Origin: Flavobacteriales bacterium
Lineage (GTDB): Bacteria > Bacteroidota > Bacteroidia > Flavobacteriales > CAJXXR01
Length of the DNA stretch: 64,000 bases
Direction of reading: 5' to 3'
Assembly (NCBI GenBank): GCA_025210805.1
Contig: JAOAQX010000003.1
Span: 1-64,000, forward strand
Part shown: piece after piece, positions 52,026-61,392 of the stretch
Position numbering within the stretch: the stretch's first letter is position 1
How the letters are laid out: each line of letters starts with the position of its first letter
Notes under the pieces: generated by a model
What the model was told of the DNA's origin: nothing
Databases searched by the model: none
The model's input: only the letters and a program-made list of their open reading frames with translations
Position numbers and translations under genes: made by a program

Positions 52026-53093
52026 CTAATCAAAAACTACTTCAACCTTTTCGGTAGTTGGTAAACTTTGACAGCTTAATATATAACCTTTTGCAACCTC
52101 TTCTTCAGTAAGTGATAGATTTTTTTTCATACTTACGGCTCCACTAGTGAGCTTACAAATACAACTAGAACACACCCCGCCTTCGCAAGAATATGGCGGT
52201 TGATTTCCATTTTGTATTAAAGCTCTCAAGATTGTTGTTTCTTTAGGGATTTCAGTAATTATTTCCTCTCCGTTTAAACGTGCTTTGAGTTGTGCTTTTT
52301 CAAAAATTTGGGTAACTGTTTTACTTTCTGCTCCTCCAAAGCTTTCTTTAAAAATTCGAGAAATAGGAACGTCTATTTTTTGTAAAAACTGTTGGGTGTT
52401 TTCAATCATTTTCCCTGGTCCGCAAATATAATACTCAGCATTTTGAGCATAGGGCGGATAGGTATTAACAAACCATGTTATAGCTTTTTCATTTACTCTT
52501 CCCTCTCGGTATTCCCATTCTTTTTTACTAGAAAACCAACTGGTTTTGGGTTTACTAAGATAATGTGCTACGATTAACCTTTCGGGAAATTGCTCTTGCC
52601 AATGGTCTATTTCTGCTTTAAACAAAACACTTTCTTGGTTTCGATTACCGAAAAGCAAATGCACAAAGCTACGTGGTTCGGTAGTTAAAACCGTTTTTAG
52701 TATAGAAAGGATGGGGGTAATACCACTTCCTGCCGCAAACAAATAATAGGTTTTGTATTGCTCTTTTTTTATTTCGGCATAAAACCGACCTTCAGGCGGT
52801 AAAACCATAATGGTGTCTCCACTTTTAATATGATCGTTTATATGATTGGATACTAAACCGTTTTTCACACGCTTCACCCCTATCTGTAAAGATTCATTTA
52901 TAGCGGGTGAACTACAGAGAGAATAGGAACGTCTTACTTCTTCGCCATTTAGGGTAAATTGCAGAGTAAGATATTGTCCTGCTTTGTAGTCAAATATTTC
53001 ATATAATTCTTCTGGAACATCAAAAGAAACCACAACTGCCTCTTCGGTTTCTTTTTGCACATTGCTAACACGTAATGGATATAATTTACTCAT
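52026..53093 (-). CDS. Flavin reductase with C-terminal 2Fe-2S ferredoxin domain
   Basis: The 355-residue protein has an FAD/NAD(P)H ferredoxin-reductase core (RRSYSLCSSPAINESLQIGVKRV for FAD, FAAGSGITPILSILKT for NAD) and a C-terminal plant-type ferredoxin domain with the cluster motif SCEGGVCSSCICKL and a later Cys in ILSCQS. This order matches PaaE/HcaD-like reductases that feed electrons to oxygenases. It follows the Rieske oxygenase by three bases, so the two are a two-component system. The electron donor is probably NADH or NADPH; the residue choice at the binding site does not settle which. Confidence 0.94.
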   Translation of the reverse strand: MSKLYPLRVSNVQKETEEAVVVSFDVPEELYEIFDYKAGQYLTLQFTLNGEEVRRSYSLCSSPAINESLQIGVKRVKNGLVSNHINDHIKSGDTIMVLPPEGRFYAEIKKEQYKTYYLFAAGSGITPILSILKTVLTTEPRSFVHLLFGNRNQESVLFKAEIDHWQEQFPERLIVAHYLSKPKTSWFSSKKEWEYREGRVNEKAITWFVNTYPPYAQNAEYYICGPGKMIENTQQFLQKIDVPISRIFKESFGGAESKTVTQIFEKAQLKARLNGEEIITEIPKETTILRALIQNGNQPPYSCEGGVCSSCICKLTSGAVSMKKNLSLTEEEVAKGYILSCQSLPTTEKVEVVFD

Positions 53094-53096
53094 GGT

Positions 53097-54296
53097 TTAA
53101 ATTTTTGCTCCGTTTTTTAACATCCATTTTTTCACCTCTTCTTGGAATCTAAAAATGGCATATTCACCTCGTTTTGCTTGAGCTCCTATGCTAAACATGG
53201 GAGATTGTAAAGACTTTTGCTGCTGCTCACAGGCATAAATATCCTCTAGCATAAAATCGCCACTTGCCATGGGATCACTTTTATCTCCTTCGTATTTTCC
53301 TTTCCCGCCATATTTACTCCATACTTTGCTCAAAGAGGATTTTGTTATTTGTTTAGCAAACTCCCATTCACTGGCGTTTTCTACTTTACTTCGGATCACC
53401 ACAAGGGTTCTGTCTGGAGCAAGTGGAATGGTCTGAAATGTGCTCCAACTGGCTTCGTTTTCTCCCAAACCTATATTTGGAAAAAGCCAAGGAACATAAG
53501 CTCCTATTTTTTCTCTTGGTACGCTTTTAATGAGCGGTTGTAGGGCTGCATTATCCACATCTGCCAAAAACTCGGGAACTAGAGGTTCATAAAACCAATA
53601 GTGAGGACCTTCCCAACCAAAGCTTGCATTGGCATGGTCGTACATATCCAAAGTCCCTTCATGCAGATGTGCTAAATGGTAATGATCAATATAGTTTTCT
53701 ACAACAATTTTCCAGTTGGCTTTTATTTCTTTGGTGTAGAATGGGGCATTTTTATTTTCAGAATATTCTACAAGTTCTTCTACTTTGTGAGGGCCTAAAT
53801 ATGGCTCAACTCCTCCAAAAAAATCCATAATATTTGGAGCATCTTTATCGGGATGAACAAAGAGCATTCCTTTAAATATATCTACTGATGCCTCATGTAA
53901 ATTCAGATTGCATTCATGCAATTTCTTCCCTTTTAACTCAGGGAACTCTTCTTCTTTTTGAGGGATACTTATCAGTTTTCCTTCTAAATCAAAGGTCCAA
54001 TCATGGTAGGGACAGGTAATGGCTTTCTGAGCTTTACCCACAGCCCGCAAAAGCTGAGTACCTCGATGCCTACACATATTATGAAAAGCTCGCAAACGCT
54101 GATCTCGTCCTTTTACTATAAATATATTATGCAGACCTGCTTGCACAGAAATATAATCGCCTGGCTGAGCAATATCTTCTACAAAACCAGCAAACTGCCA
54201 AGTGGTAGAAAACAAATATTTTTGTTCTAAATCAAACCATTTTTGCGAAGTGTAAGCCTCAACGGGTAAGGCATGCATCATTTTTTTGGAATTCAT
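53097..54296 (-). CDS. Rieske-type ring-hydroxylating oxygenase, alpha subunit
   Basis: The 399-residue protein has the Rieske 2Fe-2S site CRHRG (Cys75, His77) and CPYHDW (Cys95, His98), and a mononuclear iron site NYIDHYHLAHLH, with His207 and His212 as metal ligands and Asp204 as the bridge residue. It does not carry an aromatic-ring beta subunit. Alpha-only oxygenases with a separate PaaE-type reductase act on quaternary ammonium compounds such as betaine, carnitine or stachydrine. That is the likely group, but the substrate cannot be read from the sequence. It is first in a two-gene operon with the reductase. Confidence 0.93.
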   Translation of the reverse strand: MNSKKMMHALPVEAYTSQKWFDLEQKYLFSTTWQFAGFVEDIAQPGDYISVQAGLHNIFIVKGRDQRLRAFHNMCRHRGTQLLRAVGKAQKAITCPYHDWTFDLEGKLISIPQKEEEFPELKGKKLHECNLNLHEASVDIFKGMLFVHPDKDAPNIMDFFGGVEPYLGPHKVEELVEYSENKNAPFYTKEIKANWKIVVENYIDHYHLAHLHEGTLDMYDHANASFGWEGPHYWFYEPLVPEFLADVDNAALQPLIKSVPREKIGAYVPWLFPNIGLGENEASWSTFQTIPLAPDRTLVVIRSKVENASEWEFAKQITKSSLSKVWSKYGGKGKYEGDKSDPMASGDFMLEDIYACEQQQKSLQSPMFSIGAQAKRGEYAIFRFQEEVKKWMLKNGAKI

Positions 54297-54603
54297 AGCG
54301 TTTGGCTTTTAAATTATGAAGTTAATAATGTTGTATTCCGCTAAAGTTACGGATTTGCTTACAAGTATTTTATTTTTCAAACACTACATTTGAAATCATA
54401 ACATACTGTTTTTAAACATTCAGTACAAAGATGTATCTAATTTGGCTATTATTTTTTGAGTTAAATCAAAAAAGGGAATATTAGAGTAATCTCAAAAACA
54501 AAGAGGCTCTTTAACTTCTTATCAAAGAAAAAAATGCTCAAATCAACCCAACCACTATATTTTCGATTAAATTTGTCGATTAGATCGATTATTATTTCGA
54601 AAG
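54297..54603. other. Divergent promoter region between oxygenase and lepA
   Basis: This 307-base gap separates two divergent genes. TAAATTTG at 54568-54575 matches the -7 box and lies 28 bases ahead of the lepA ATG. No minus-strand box for the oxygenase was found. I see no ORF or RNA. Confidence 0.5.
54568..54575 (+). promoter_or_regulatory. Possible -7 box of lepA
   Basis: TAAATTTG, 28 bases upstream of the ATG at 54604; no TTG at the -33 site. Confidence 0.4.
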
Positions 54604-56400
54604 ATGAAACAAGAAAACATAAGAAATTTTTGCATTATTGCTCATATTGACCATGGTAAATCAACTTTGGCAGACAGACTTATTGAGGTAACTCAAACCG
54701 TTGAACAAAGAAAACAACAAAATCAGTTGTTAGATGATATGGATCTTGAAAGAGAGCGTGGGATTACTATTAAGAGTCATGCAATTCAAATGGATTATCA
54801 ATATGAAGGAGAAGAATATCGCTTAAACCTCATTGATACTCCTGGTCACGTAGATTTTTCTTATGAAGTTTCTAGATCTATCGCAGCTTGCGAAGGTGCT
54901 TTACTTATTGTGGATGCCGCTCAGGGAATTCAAGCTCAAACAATTTCCAATCTTTATCTGGCATTGGAGAATGATCTTGAAATTATCCCAATCCTCAACA
55001 AAGTAGATCTTCCTAGTGCTGAGCCAGAAGAAGTAGGAGAGCAAATCACGGATCTTATTGGTGGTGAATTTGAAGATATTCTTCAAGTTTCTGCCAAAAC
55101 AGGACTAGGTGTGCCAAAGGTTTTGGAAGAAATCGTGAAGCGAGTTCCTGCACCAACAGGAAATGAAGATGACAAACTCCAAGCTTTAATTTTTGATTCT
55201 GTTTACAATCCATTCCGTGGAGTAGAAGTTTATTTCAAGGTAGTCAATGGAAAAATCAATAAAGGAGACAAGGTAAAATTCTTTGCGACAAACAAAGAAT
55301 ATGGTGCTGATGAAATAGGTTCATTAAAACTTGAACAGTTTCCAAGAAAAGAAATTAAAGCAGGTGATGTAGGTTATCTTATTTCGGGAATAAAAAATGC
55401 TGTAGAAGTAAAAGTAGGAGATACCATTACACATACTCAAGCTTCTTGCGATAATCCTATCGAAGGTTTTGAGGATGTAAAACCAATGGTTTTTGCGGGT
55501 ATTTACCCTGTGGATACCGAGGATTACGAAGAACTTCGTGCTTCTATGGAAAAGCTTCAATTAAATGATGCTTCTCTTACTTATGAACCAGAATCTTCTG
55601 CTGCACTTGGTTTTGGTTTTCGATGTGGTTTCTTAGGAATGCTTCACATGGAAATTATCCAAGAAAGGTTAGAACGCGAGTTCAATATGACGGTAATCAC
55701 TACGGTACCAAACGTATACTATAATGCCTACACAAAAAAAGGTGAAGAATTTGAGGTGAGAAATCCATCAGATCTTCCTGAACCAAATTATTTAGATTAT
55801 GTAGAAGAACCTTTTATTGATGCTTCTATCATTACAAAAGCCGACTATGTGGGTGCAGTAATGAGTTTGGCTATTGAAAAAAGAGGAATCTTAAAAAATC
55901 AAGTATATCTTTCTACAGACCGTGTAGAACTTAGTTTTGAAATGCCTTTGGCAGAGATCGTTTTTGATTTTTATGACAAACTAAAAACCATTTCTAAAGG
56001 TTATGCATCTTTTGATTATCAACCGATAGGAATGCGTGAATCTAATCTTTCTAAACTCGATATTCTTTTGAATGGAGAACAAGTAGATGCACTTTCTGCC
56101 CTAATTCATAGAGACAATGCTTATACCGTAGGTAAAAAAATCTGTTCTAAACTAAGAGAACTGATACCAAGACAGCAGTTTGATATCGCAATTCAAGCAG
56201 CTATTGGATCAAAAATCATTTCTCGTGAAACAGTAAAAGCCGTTCGTAAAGACGTTACTGCAAAATGTTATGGGGGAGATATTTCTAGAAAAAGAAAACT
56301 TCTTGAAAAACAGAAAAAAGGAAAGAAAAGAATGCGTCAAGTAGGAAATGTAGAGATTCCTCAAAAAGCATTTATGGCTGTTTTGAAACTGGATGATTAA
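54604..56400 (+). CDS. lepA: Elongation factor 4 (LepA)
   Basis: LepA is a GTPase that back-translocates or remodels stalled ribosomes. The 598-residue protein has G1 [14 protein letters not shown], the switch I segment [11 protein letters not shown]3 DTPGHVDF, and G4 [11 protein letters not shown], then domain II, EF-G-like domains III and V and the LepA-specific C-terminal end with [26 protein letters not shown]. Length is typical. The glycosyltransferase gene follows after nine bases on the same strand and may be co-transcribed. Confidence 0.97.
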   Translation: MKQENIRNFCIIAHIDHGKSTLADRLIEVTQTVEQRKQQNQLLDDMDLERERGITIKSHAIQMDYQYEGEEYRLNLIDTPGHVDFSYEVSRSIAACEGALLIVDAAQGIQAQTISNLYLALENDLEIIPILNKVDLPSAEPEEVGEQITDLIGGEFEDILQVSAKTGLGVPKVLEEIVKRVPAPTGNEDDKLQALIFDSVYNPFRGVEVYFKVVNGKINKGDKVKFFATNKEYGADEIGSLKLEQFPRKEIKAGDVGYLISGIKNAVEVKVGDTITHTQASCDNPIEGFEDVKPMVFAGIYPVDTEDYEELRASMEKLQLNDASLTYEPESSAALGFGFRCGFLGMLHMEIIQERLEREFNMTVITTVPNVYYNAYTKKGEEFEVRNPSDLPEPNYLDYVEEPFIDASIITKADYVGAVMSLAIEKRGILKNQVYLSTDRVELSFEMPLAEIVFDFYDKLKTISKGYASFDYQPIGMRESNLSKLDILLNGEQVDALSALIHRDNAYTVGKKICSKLRELIPRQQFDIAIQAAIGSKIISRETVKAVRKDVTAKCYGGDISRKRKLLEKQKKGKKRMRQVGNVEIPQKAFMAVLKLDD

Positions 56401-56409
56401 CGGTTCTAG

Positions 56410-57375
56410 TTGAAAAAAGTTCTTGTCATACGTTTTAGCTCCATAGGAGATATTATCCTTACTTCTCCTGTTCTTCGAAACTTATCGAAGAATGGGTTTG
56501 AGGTTCATTTTATCACCAAAAAAAACTTTATTTCCTTGGTGGATGAAAATCCTTATATTCATAAGATTTGGACCTATGAACAAGATGTAGAAAACCCTTC
56601 TAAAGATTTTACCGAAACATCATTTGACTGGATTGTTGATTTGCATCACAATATCCGATCTAAAAAAACTCGGGCACTTTTCCCAAATACATTCACCACA
56701 ACAATTGATAAACAAAACTTTAAGAAAGCTTTATTAGTTACCACAAAATCTAAAGCTTTCGGGGTTTCACACGTCACGGATCGGTCATTAGATTGTATTC
56801 GTCAAAATAATATCAAAGTAGATCATTTGGGTTTAGATTTTTTCTTAAAACCCATTCAAAAGCTCAACACTGCTGAACTTCCGAGTAAATTCCTAGCATT
56901 TGTGATAGGCGGACAACACCGTGGCAAAATGATGAGCGAACAAAGAATGGAAACCTTATTTTCTCATTTGAAGATTCCTATTTTCCTTGTGGGAGGACCT
57001 GATGATGCAGAAAAGGGAAAAAGATTGGCAGAAAAATTTGATCATGTTCACAACACCGCTGGCAAACTTTCTATTCATGACTCTGCTCACTTACTCAAAT
57101 TTTCCCAAGCAGTTCTCTCTCATGATACAGGTATGATGCATATAGCAACGGCATTAAACAAACCCATTTTATCGCTTTGGGGAGCAACAACACCAGAATT
57201 AGGCTTTGCTCCCTATAAACCAAATTCTCATTCTGTTATTCTCGAGCATCCTCACTTTTTAAGACCTACTTCCAAACTCGGAAAACAAACTTGGTCTGCT
57301 TCTATTTCATTCATTGATTTAATTCCAATTTCTACGATTACTCAAGCGGTTAATAAAGTTTTTAGCCTCCAATAA
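56410..57375 (+). CDS. Family-9 glycosyltransferase (heptosyltransferase-like)
   Basis: The 321-residue protein starts at a TTG (56410); no in-frame ATG lies closer. The N-terminus, MKKVLVIRFSSIGDIILTSPVLRNL, is the classic GT9 start, and the C-terminal half has SHDTGMMHIATALNKPILSLWGATTPELGFAPYKP, the sugar-nucleotide-binding end of WaaC/WaaF-type enzymes. These add heptose or related sugars to the inner core of lipopolysaccharide in the cytoplasm. The acceptor and donor here are not known. It follows lepA by nine bases and may be co-transcribed. Confidence 0.92.
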   Translation: MKKVLVIRFSSIGDIILTSPVLRNLSKNGFEVHFITKKNFISLVDENPYIHKIWTYEQDVENPSKDFTETSFDWIVDLHHNIRSKKTRALFPNTFTTTIDKQNFKKALLVTTKSKAFGVSHVTDRSLDCIRQNNIKVDHLGLDFFLKPIQKLNTAELPSKFLAFVIGGQHRGKMMSEQRMETLFSHLKIPIFLVGGPDDAEKGKRLAEKFDHVHNTAGKLSIHDSAHLLKFSQAVLSHDTGMMHIATALNKPILSLWGATTPELGFAPYKPNSHSVILEHPHFLRPTSKLGKQTWSASISFIDLIPISTITQAVNKVFSLQ

Positions 57376-57538
57376 ACAAGAATAACTTGTTATCGGTATC
57401 GGTGCTAATTATCTTAAAACAATGCTGTTCATAATTAGTTTTTAGTTGTATCTACATGATACATCATTGAAACTTATAGAGGAATGATAAGTTTAATTTT
57501 TTTATTATCTTGCTCTTCATCATAAAAATAATTAATAA

Positions 57539-58195
57539 ATGACAAGAGAAGAACAATTAGAATTTTGCAAAAAATGTACTAACCGAGCCTTCAGTATCGA
57601 TACGGGCATTATCTGCAAATTGACAAAAGAACCCGCAAATTTTGAGAATTCTTGCCCGAATTTTAATGTCGATAACAGTGCGATTCCTTTAGACGACAAA
57701 GAGAATATTCAAGTAGGAAATGCACATGCACGACTCTCTAAAGATGAAATTTTTAAACTCAAAAATGATCAAAATTTACCTATGGGAATTCTCGCAGCTT
57801 TTATTGCGGGTCTTATTGGAGCGGCAATTTGGGGTTTTATCACCGTTAAAACAGGCTATCAAATAGGTTATATGGCTATCGGTATCGGAGCTTTAGTGGG
57901 ACTCTCCATGAGATATTTTGGAAAAGGAATTGATCAAATTTTTGGAATCTCGGGTGGAATTATTGCTTTTTTAAGTGTAGCAATAGGTAATTTCCTTAGC
58001 ATTATCGGTTTATTTGCAAAAGATGCAGGTGTACCATTTTTCGAGATCCTTAATTCTTTTGACTATGCTTATCTTCCTGAAATTATGAAAGAAAGTTTTC
58101 AATTTATGGACATCGTATTTTATGGAATTGCCATATATGAAGGGTATAATTTTTCGTTTCTAAATCTAGAACCAGAAACTGATGACGAAGAATAA
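57539..58195 (+). CDS. Membrane protein with Cys-rich N-terminus
   Basis: The 218-residue protein has a short cytoplasmic N-terminus with four Cys residues (CKKC at 10-13, Cys26, Cys39) spaced like a treble-clef or zinc-ribbon site. Two or three membrane helices follow (about 82-100, 108-128 and 138-160, e.g. MGILAAFIAGLIGAAIWGF), and a further hydrophobic region with an acidic tail (LEPETDDEE). The pattern is that of unannotated flavobacterial proteins with a zinc-binding head; no family could be named. Its own leader of about 160 bases precedes it, with no clear promoter. Confidence 0.75.
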   Translation: MTREEQLEFCKKCTNRAFSIDTGIICKLTKEPANFENSCPNFNVDNSAIPLDDKENIQVGNAHARLSKDEIFKLKNDQNLPMGILAAFIAGLIGAAIWGFITVKTGYQIGYMAIGIGALVGLSMRYFGKGIDQIFGISGGIIAFLSVAIGNFLSIIGLFAKDAGVPFFEILNSFDYAYLPEIMKESFQFMDIVFYGIAIYEGYNFSFLNLEPETDDEE

Positions 58196-58225
58196 TTCCT
58201 AACAGATATATAAATATTAGGGTAT

Positions 58226-58265
58226 AAAAAAACGGGCTTATTTCATGAAATAGAGCCCGTTTTTT
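58226..58265. terminator. Bidirectional terminator
   Basis: aaaaaacgggct (58227-58238) pairs with agcccgtttttt (58254-58265), with more pairing inside (tatttc/gaaata). It lies between convergent genes and gives a T run on either strand. Confidence 0.9.
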
Positions 58266-58279
58266 ATTATTTTTTCTTT

Positions 58280-60535
58280 CTAAAATCTATAACTAAAAGC
58301 AGCATGAATGTTTCTTCCCATATCATAAATGGATAAATTATTTGTTCCACGCACCGATCTATTTAGATGTTCATAATACGCTGTATTAAATAAATTATCG
58401 ACACCCAATTTTAGTCGTGCATTTTTAAAAGGTAGATATTCCACCGCCAAATTCATTAGAAAAAAAGAAGGCGTTTTTGTTTCTCCAAATGCAGTAGCTA
58501 TTCTTTTCTGATCAGCAACATAACGCAGCTCCAAAGAAGGAATTATTTTCCCCTTCATCAATTCTGCCCCAAGTTGATAACGCATATCTAAAGGTGCAAT
58601 TTCTGGCAAAGCCTCATCAGTATTTACGTCTTTTCCATACGTATATGCCAATTGAATTTCTTGATGCACATTTTCCATCAAAGCTTGTTTCCATTGAATC
58701 TCAAAACCTGTTCTTAGAGCTTGATCAATATTGGAAAATACTCGAACCCCAGGGCTCATTTTCATCACAGGTTTCAACTTAGGATCTATTATTGAGGAAA
58801 TATAATCTGATAAATAGGAAGCATAAATTGTTGCTCCAATAGCTGTTTTTTCTGTTTGATACTCGTATCCGAAATCTATTTGTTTATTTTTTTCAGGTTT
58901 AATAATAGGATTTCCAACAAGTTCATAAGGATCATTTCCTACAGGAAAAGAGTTAATAAAACGCTCGGTGATAGAACCAGAACGCTGAACATGAGCCATC
59001 CAAAGACTAAACTTTGAATAATCATTTAAAGAATAATGAACTCCTAATGAGATATTTGGATTAATTTGTTTTTCCTTCACTCCTTCTGGAAAACGATTTT
59101 TGAAAGAAGCCGCAAGTTCATTTGCATCCGATTGATTAAAAGCTAGTCTCGATGACAACACATATTCCCAAACGTCTTGTTTCCCTTGATATTCTACAAA
59201 AATAGCTGAACGCAAAATGCTTCCATTTTGCCAAACATTATCTTTCATGATTTTGCCTTTCTTGGGTCCCATGAGCATTTCTCTAAAACGAGTACCTGCT
59301 ATATTTTCCCATCTTGTATCAGCACCTCCAAACCATTTTCCGTTCGTTGTTTTCCAAGTTCCTTCTGTTCTAAAACCAATATTCTTTGTATGAGCATCCG
59401 TATGTGCTTTCACCATACTCATTTTAGTAATATTCCCATGGTTATCCATTAAATGATCTACTAGCGATGCATAAATATTCGTCTTCCAATTTTGTAATTT
59501 TCTACCCGAAAAAGCCCATCGATGTTCCAGATTAAGCATCCAAGTATCATCTGATCTTAAATCCATAGGAAGTGCTACAAAATCGACATCTGAGGCTCTA
59601 TTATTGCTTGCCAAAAGTCCTATTTCATGAGCCGAAGACAGCTTAAAATCACCTTTTAAACCATAACTTGCCCTTTGGTAACCAGAACGAACTTCTTCAC
59701 CTCTACCATCTGTATAATCATCGCCTTTTGAAAATGCTCCAAAGAAATTTAAGTGAATATTCTTGGTACTAAATCCCGTTGAAATTTCGGATCTTAAACC
59801 ATTTCCATTACTTTGGTAGCCCAATGAAGCTCTACCATTCCACTTCATTTCTGGCGTAAATTGTCCTTTTTTGGTAATATAATTTATGGTAGCCCCTAGT
59901 CCTGTTCCAAAACGAAGTGCATAAGGTCCTTTTAGAATTTCTACACGGTCTATCATATTTGGAGACATCTGGCTGGTTGGAGGGTCCATTCTGTTTGGAC
60001 AAGCTGCTGATGCTGTTTGACACCCTTGAGTTACGATGTTAATTTGATCATATTTAAATCCTCGAAACACAGGATCGAACCCATAACTTCCACTTTTTTT
60101 GATTCCCGATATTACAGCGGATTTTTTCAAAATCTCGGCTCCATCAAAAGCTAGTTTATCCACAGATTGTAGTTTTAAAACTTCATGTTTTCTTGCTTTG
60201 GGTCTTAAAGACAAAACTGTAACGGGGTAAAGGTTTTCTTGTTTTGCCGTCAACAATATGATTCCTTTTTCTAAAAAAACCTTTACTTCTTTAGGCTGAT
60301 ACTCATTTACTCCATAGACCACATGAGATATTTGAAGTAATGTTTTAGTATCGAAATTAATTTTAAACCTTCCATTTTCATCAGAAATTCCTTTTTGATT
60401 TCCATATTCAAATGTGGCTTGGGTGATGATATTTCCTGTTTCGGAATCTTGTAGTGTTAAGCTTTTTAAATCTTGAGCTGCAAGCCCAAACTGTGCCATA
60501 AGAACGATAATGGCAATTATATATTTTGTGTTCAT
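58280..60535 (-). CDS. TonB-dependent copper receptor (OprC-like)
   Basis: The 751-residue outer-membrane receptor has a signal peptide (residues 1-20), a carboxypeptidase-like regulatory domain (about 22-100), a plug (about 115-240) and a 22-strand barrel ending NIHAAFSYRF. The plug holds GCQTASAACPNRMDPPTSQM at residues 171-190; the CxxxxxxCPNRMDPPTS signature is the copper-binding region of OprC-type receptors, with Cys172, Cys179, Met183 and Met190 as candidate ligands. It would import copper with TonB energy. A small CNGKC protein is encoded upstream on the same strand, 360 bases away. Confidence 0.93.
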   Translation of the reverse strand: MNTKYIIAIIVLMAQFGLAAQDLKSLTLQDSETGNIITQATFEYGNQKGISDENGRFKINFDTKTLLQISHVVYGVNEYQPKEVKVFLEKGIILLTAKQENLYPVTVLSLRPKARKHEVLKLQSVDKLAFDGAEILKKSAVISGIKKSGSYGFDPVFRGFKYDQINIVTQGCQTASAACPNRMDPPTSQMSPNMIDRVEILKGPYALRFGTGLGATINYITKKGQFTPEMKWNGRASLGYQSNGNGLRSEISTGFSTKNIHLNFFGAFSKGDDYTDGRGEEVRSGYQRASYGLKGDFKLSSAHEIGLLASNNRASDVDFVALPMDLRSDDTWMLNLEHRWAFSGRKLQNWKTNIYASLVDHLMDNHGNITKMSMVKAHTDAHTKNIGFRTEGTWKTTNGKWFGGADTRWENIAGTRFREMLMGPKKGKIMKDNVWQNGSILRSAIFVEYQGKQDVWEYVLSSRLAFNQSDANELAASFKNRFPEGVKEKQINPNISLGVHYSLNDYSKFSLWMAHVQRSGSITERFINSFPVGNDPYELVGNPIIKPEKNKQIDFGYEYQTEKTAIGATIYASYLSDYISSIIDPKLKPVMKMSPGVRVFSNIDQALRTGFEIQWKQALMENVHQEIQLAYTYGKDVNTDEALPEIAPLDMRYQLGAELMKGKIIPSLELRYVADQKRIATAFGETKTPSFFLMNLAVEYLPFKNARLKLGVDNLFNTAYYEHLNRSVRGTNNLSIYDMGRNIHAAFSYRF

Positions 60536-60894
60536 TTGATTTTTCTTTCTCTTTTTTTTTGTTCTAAAGCATAATACCTATGAGTAAATAAATACCCATA
60601 AAAATGTATTATTCGTTTTACAGAGTGATTATCTATTCCCCTTTGTAGGGGGAAGAGGGCACTAGTATATTAATACCATAAATGGCAGAAACTACAAGCA
60701 TAGAAACTCTATAAAAACTTTAGAAAACTAGACCATTGCCAATATTTTTATAAAATAGAATGACCGATACTGGTGTTGCATATTCTATTTTACAGAAATG
60801 GTCCTGAATTTTGTTTTTTTGTTGAATAAGTGGTTCTAAAACGTTCGAATGGGAGATCTCCATAGGAAACGAAATAGAAAATGACAATAAGAGA
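60536..60894. other. Gap between copper receptor and CNGKC gene
   Basis: This 359-base gap has no gene that I can support. It has an 11-bp perfect inverted repeat (60751-60792), a GC-rich patch ccccttt/ggggg (60635-60650) that resembles a fragment of a flavobacterial intergenic repeat, and the receptor's leader near its left edge. Confidence 0.5.
60751..60792. repeat. Perfect 11-bp inverted repeat ahead of the copper receptor
   Basis: taaaatagaat (60751-60761) and attctatttta (60782-60792) are perfect reverse complements with a 20-base loop. Outside it, ccat and atgg continue the symmetry. It could be a terminator for the CNGKC gene or a regulator site for the receptor. The receptor start is 216 bases farther on. 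Confidence 0.5.
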
Positions 60895-61341
60895 TTAAGA
60901 AATTGGGGGCTTCAGAATAGAAGAGTAAAAAGGATTTGAATAAAAATATTGATAAAAATATTTCAGATTTTTAATGTTCTTGAATAAACCATGCAGATTG
61001 ACACTTAAGACTTCATCAACAAAAAAGAAGTGTATTTGAATTTCTTCTTTTTTATTTTGGTTTTGGATAGGTTTATCTGTTTGTTCTACTTCTTGAAGTT
61101 GAGTTGTTAAATGACATTTCCCATTACAGGTATTCACTTCCTTATCTTTCTCGACACAGAGGGTTTCAGCTATTTCTTTTTGATGAATCAAAAAATCGAA
61201 ATAGGTCCAAACTTTCACTAGCGTGGAAAGTAAAATTAAAAAGACAAATAATATAGAAAGTGTTTTTTTCAACGAGCTTTTCAAAATTTGCTTCAATATT
61301 AGACAGAATTTAGCACATAGAACATGAAAAAAGTCACTCAA
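60895..61341 (-). CDS. Small membrane protein with CNGKC metal-binding motif
   Basis: The 148-residue product has one clear membrane helix (about residues 27-47) and then LCVEKDKEVNTCNGKCHLTTQL, with Cys62, Cys72, Cys76 and His77. In Bacteroidota, short proteins with C.......N.CNGKCxL often lie next to metal (copper-like) TonB receptors, so a copper-handling role is likely, though not proven. The start is uncertain: the longest frame begins with TTG at 61341 with a TACGTTTG -7 box 20 bases upstream, and other TTG codons occur later. It lies upstream of the copper receptor on the same strand. Confidence 0.7.
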   Translation of the reverse strand: MSDFFHVLCAKFCLILKQILKSSLKKTLSILFVFLILLSTLVKVWTYFDFLIHQKEIAETLCVEKDKEVNTCNGKCHLTTQLQEVEQTDKPIQNQNKKEEIQIHFFFVDEVLSVNLHGLFKNIKNLKYFYQYFYSNPFYSSILKPPIS

Positions 61342-61360
61342 GTAAGAAAAAAACTTTAGA

Positions 61361-61368
61361 CAAACGTA
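61361..61368 (-). promoter_or_regulatory. -7 box of the CNGKC gene
   Basis: Reads TACGTTTG on the minus strand, an exact TAnnTTTG match 20 bases upstream of the TTG at 61341. Confidence 0.45.
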
Positions 61369-61392
61369 GGACTAGTTTAAGTCTAAATTACA

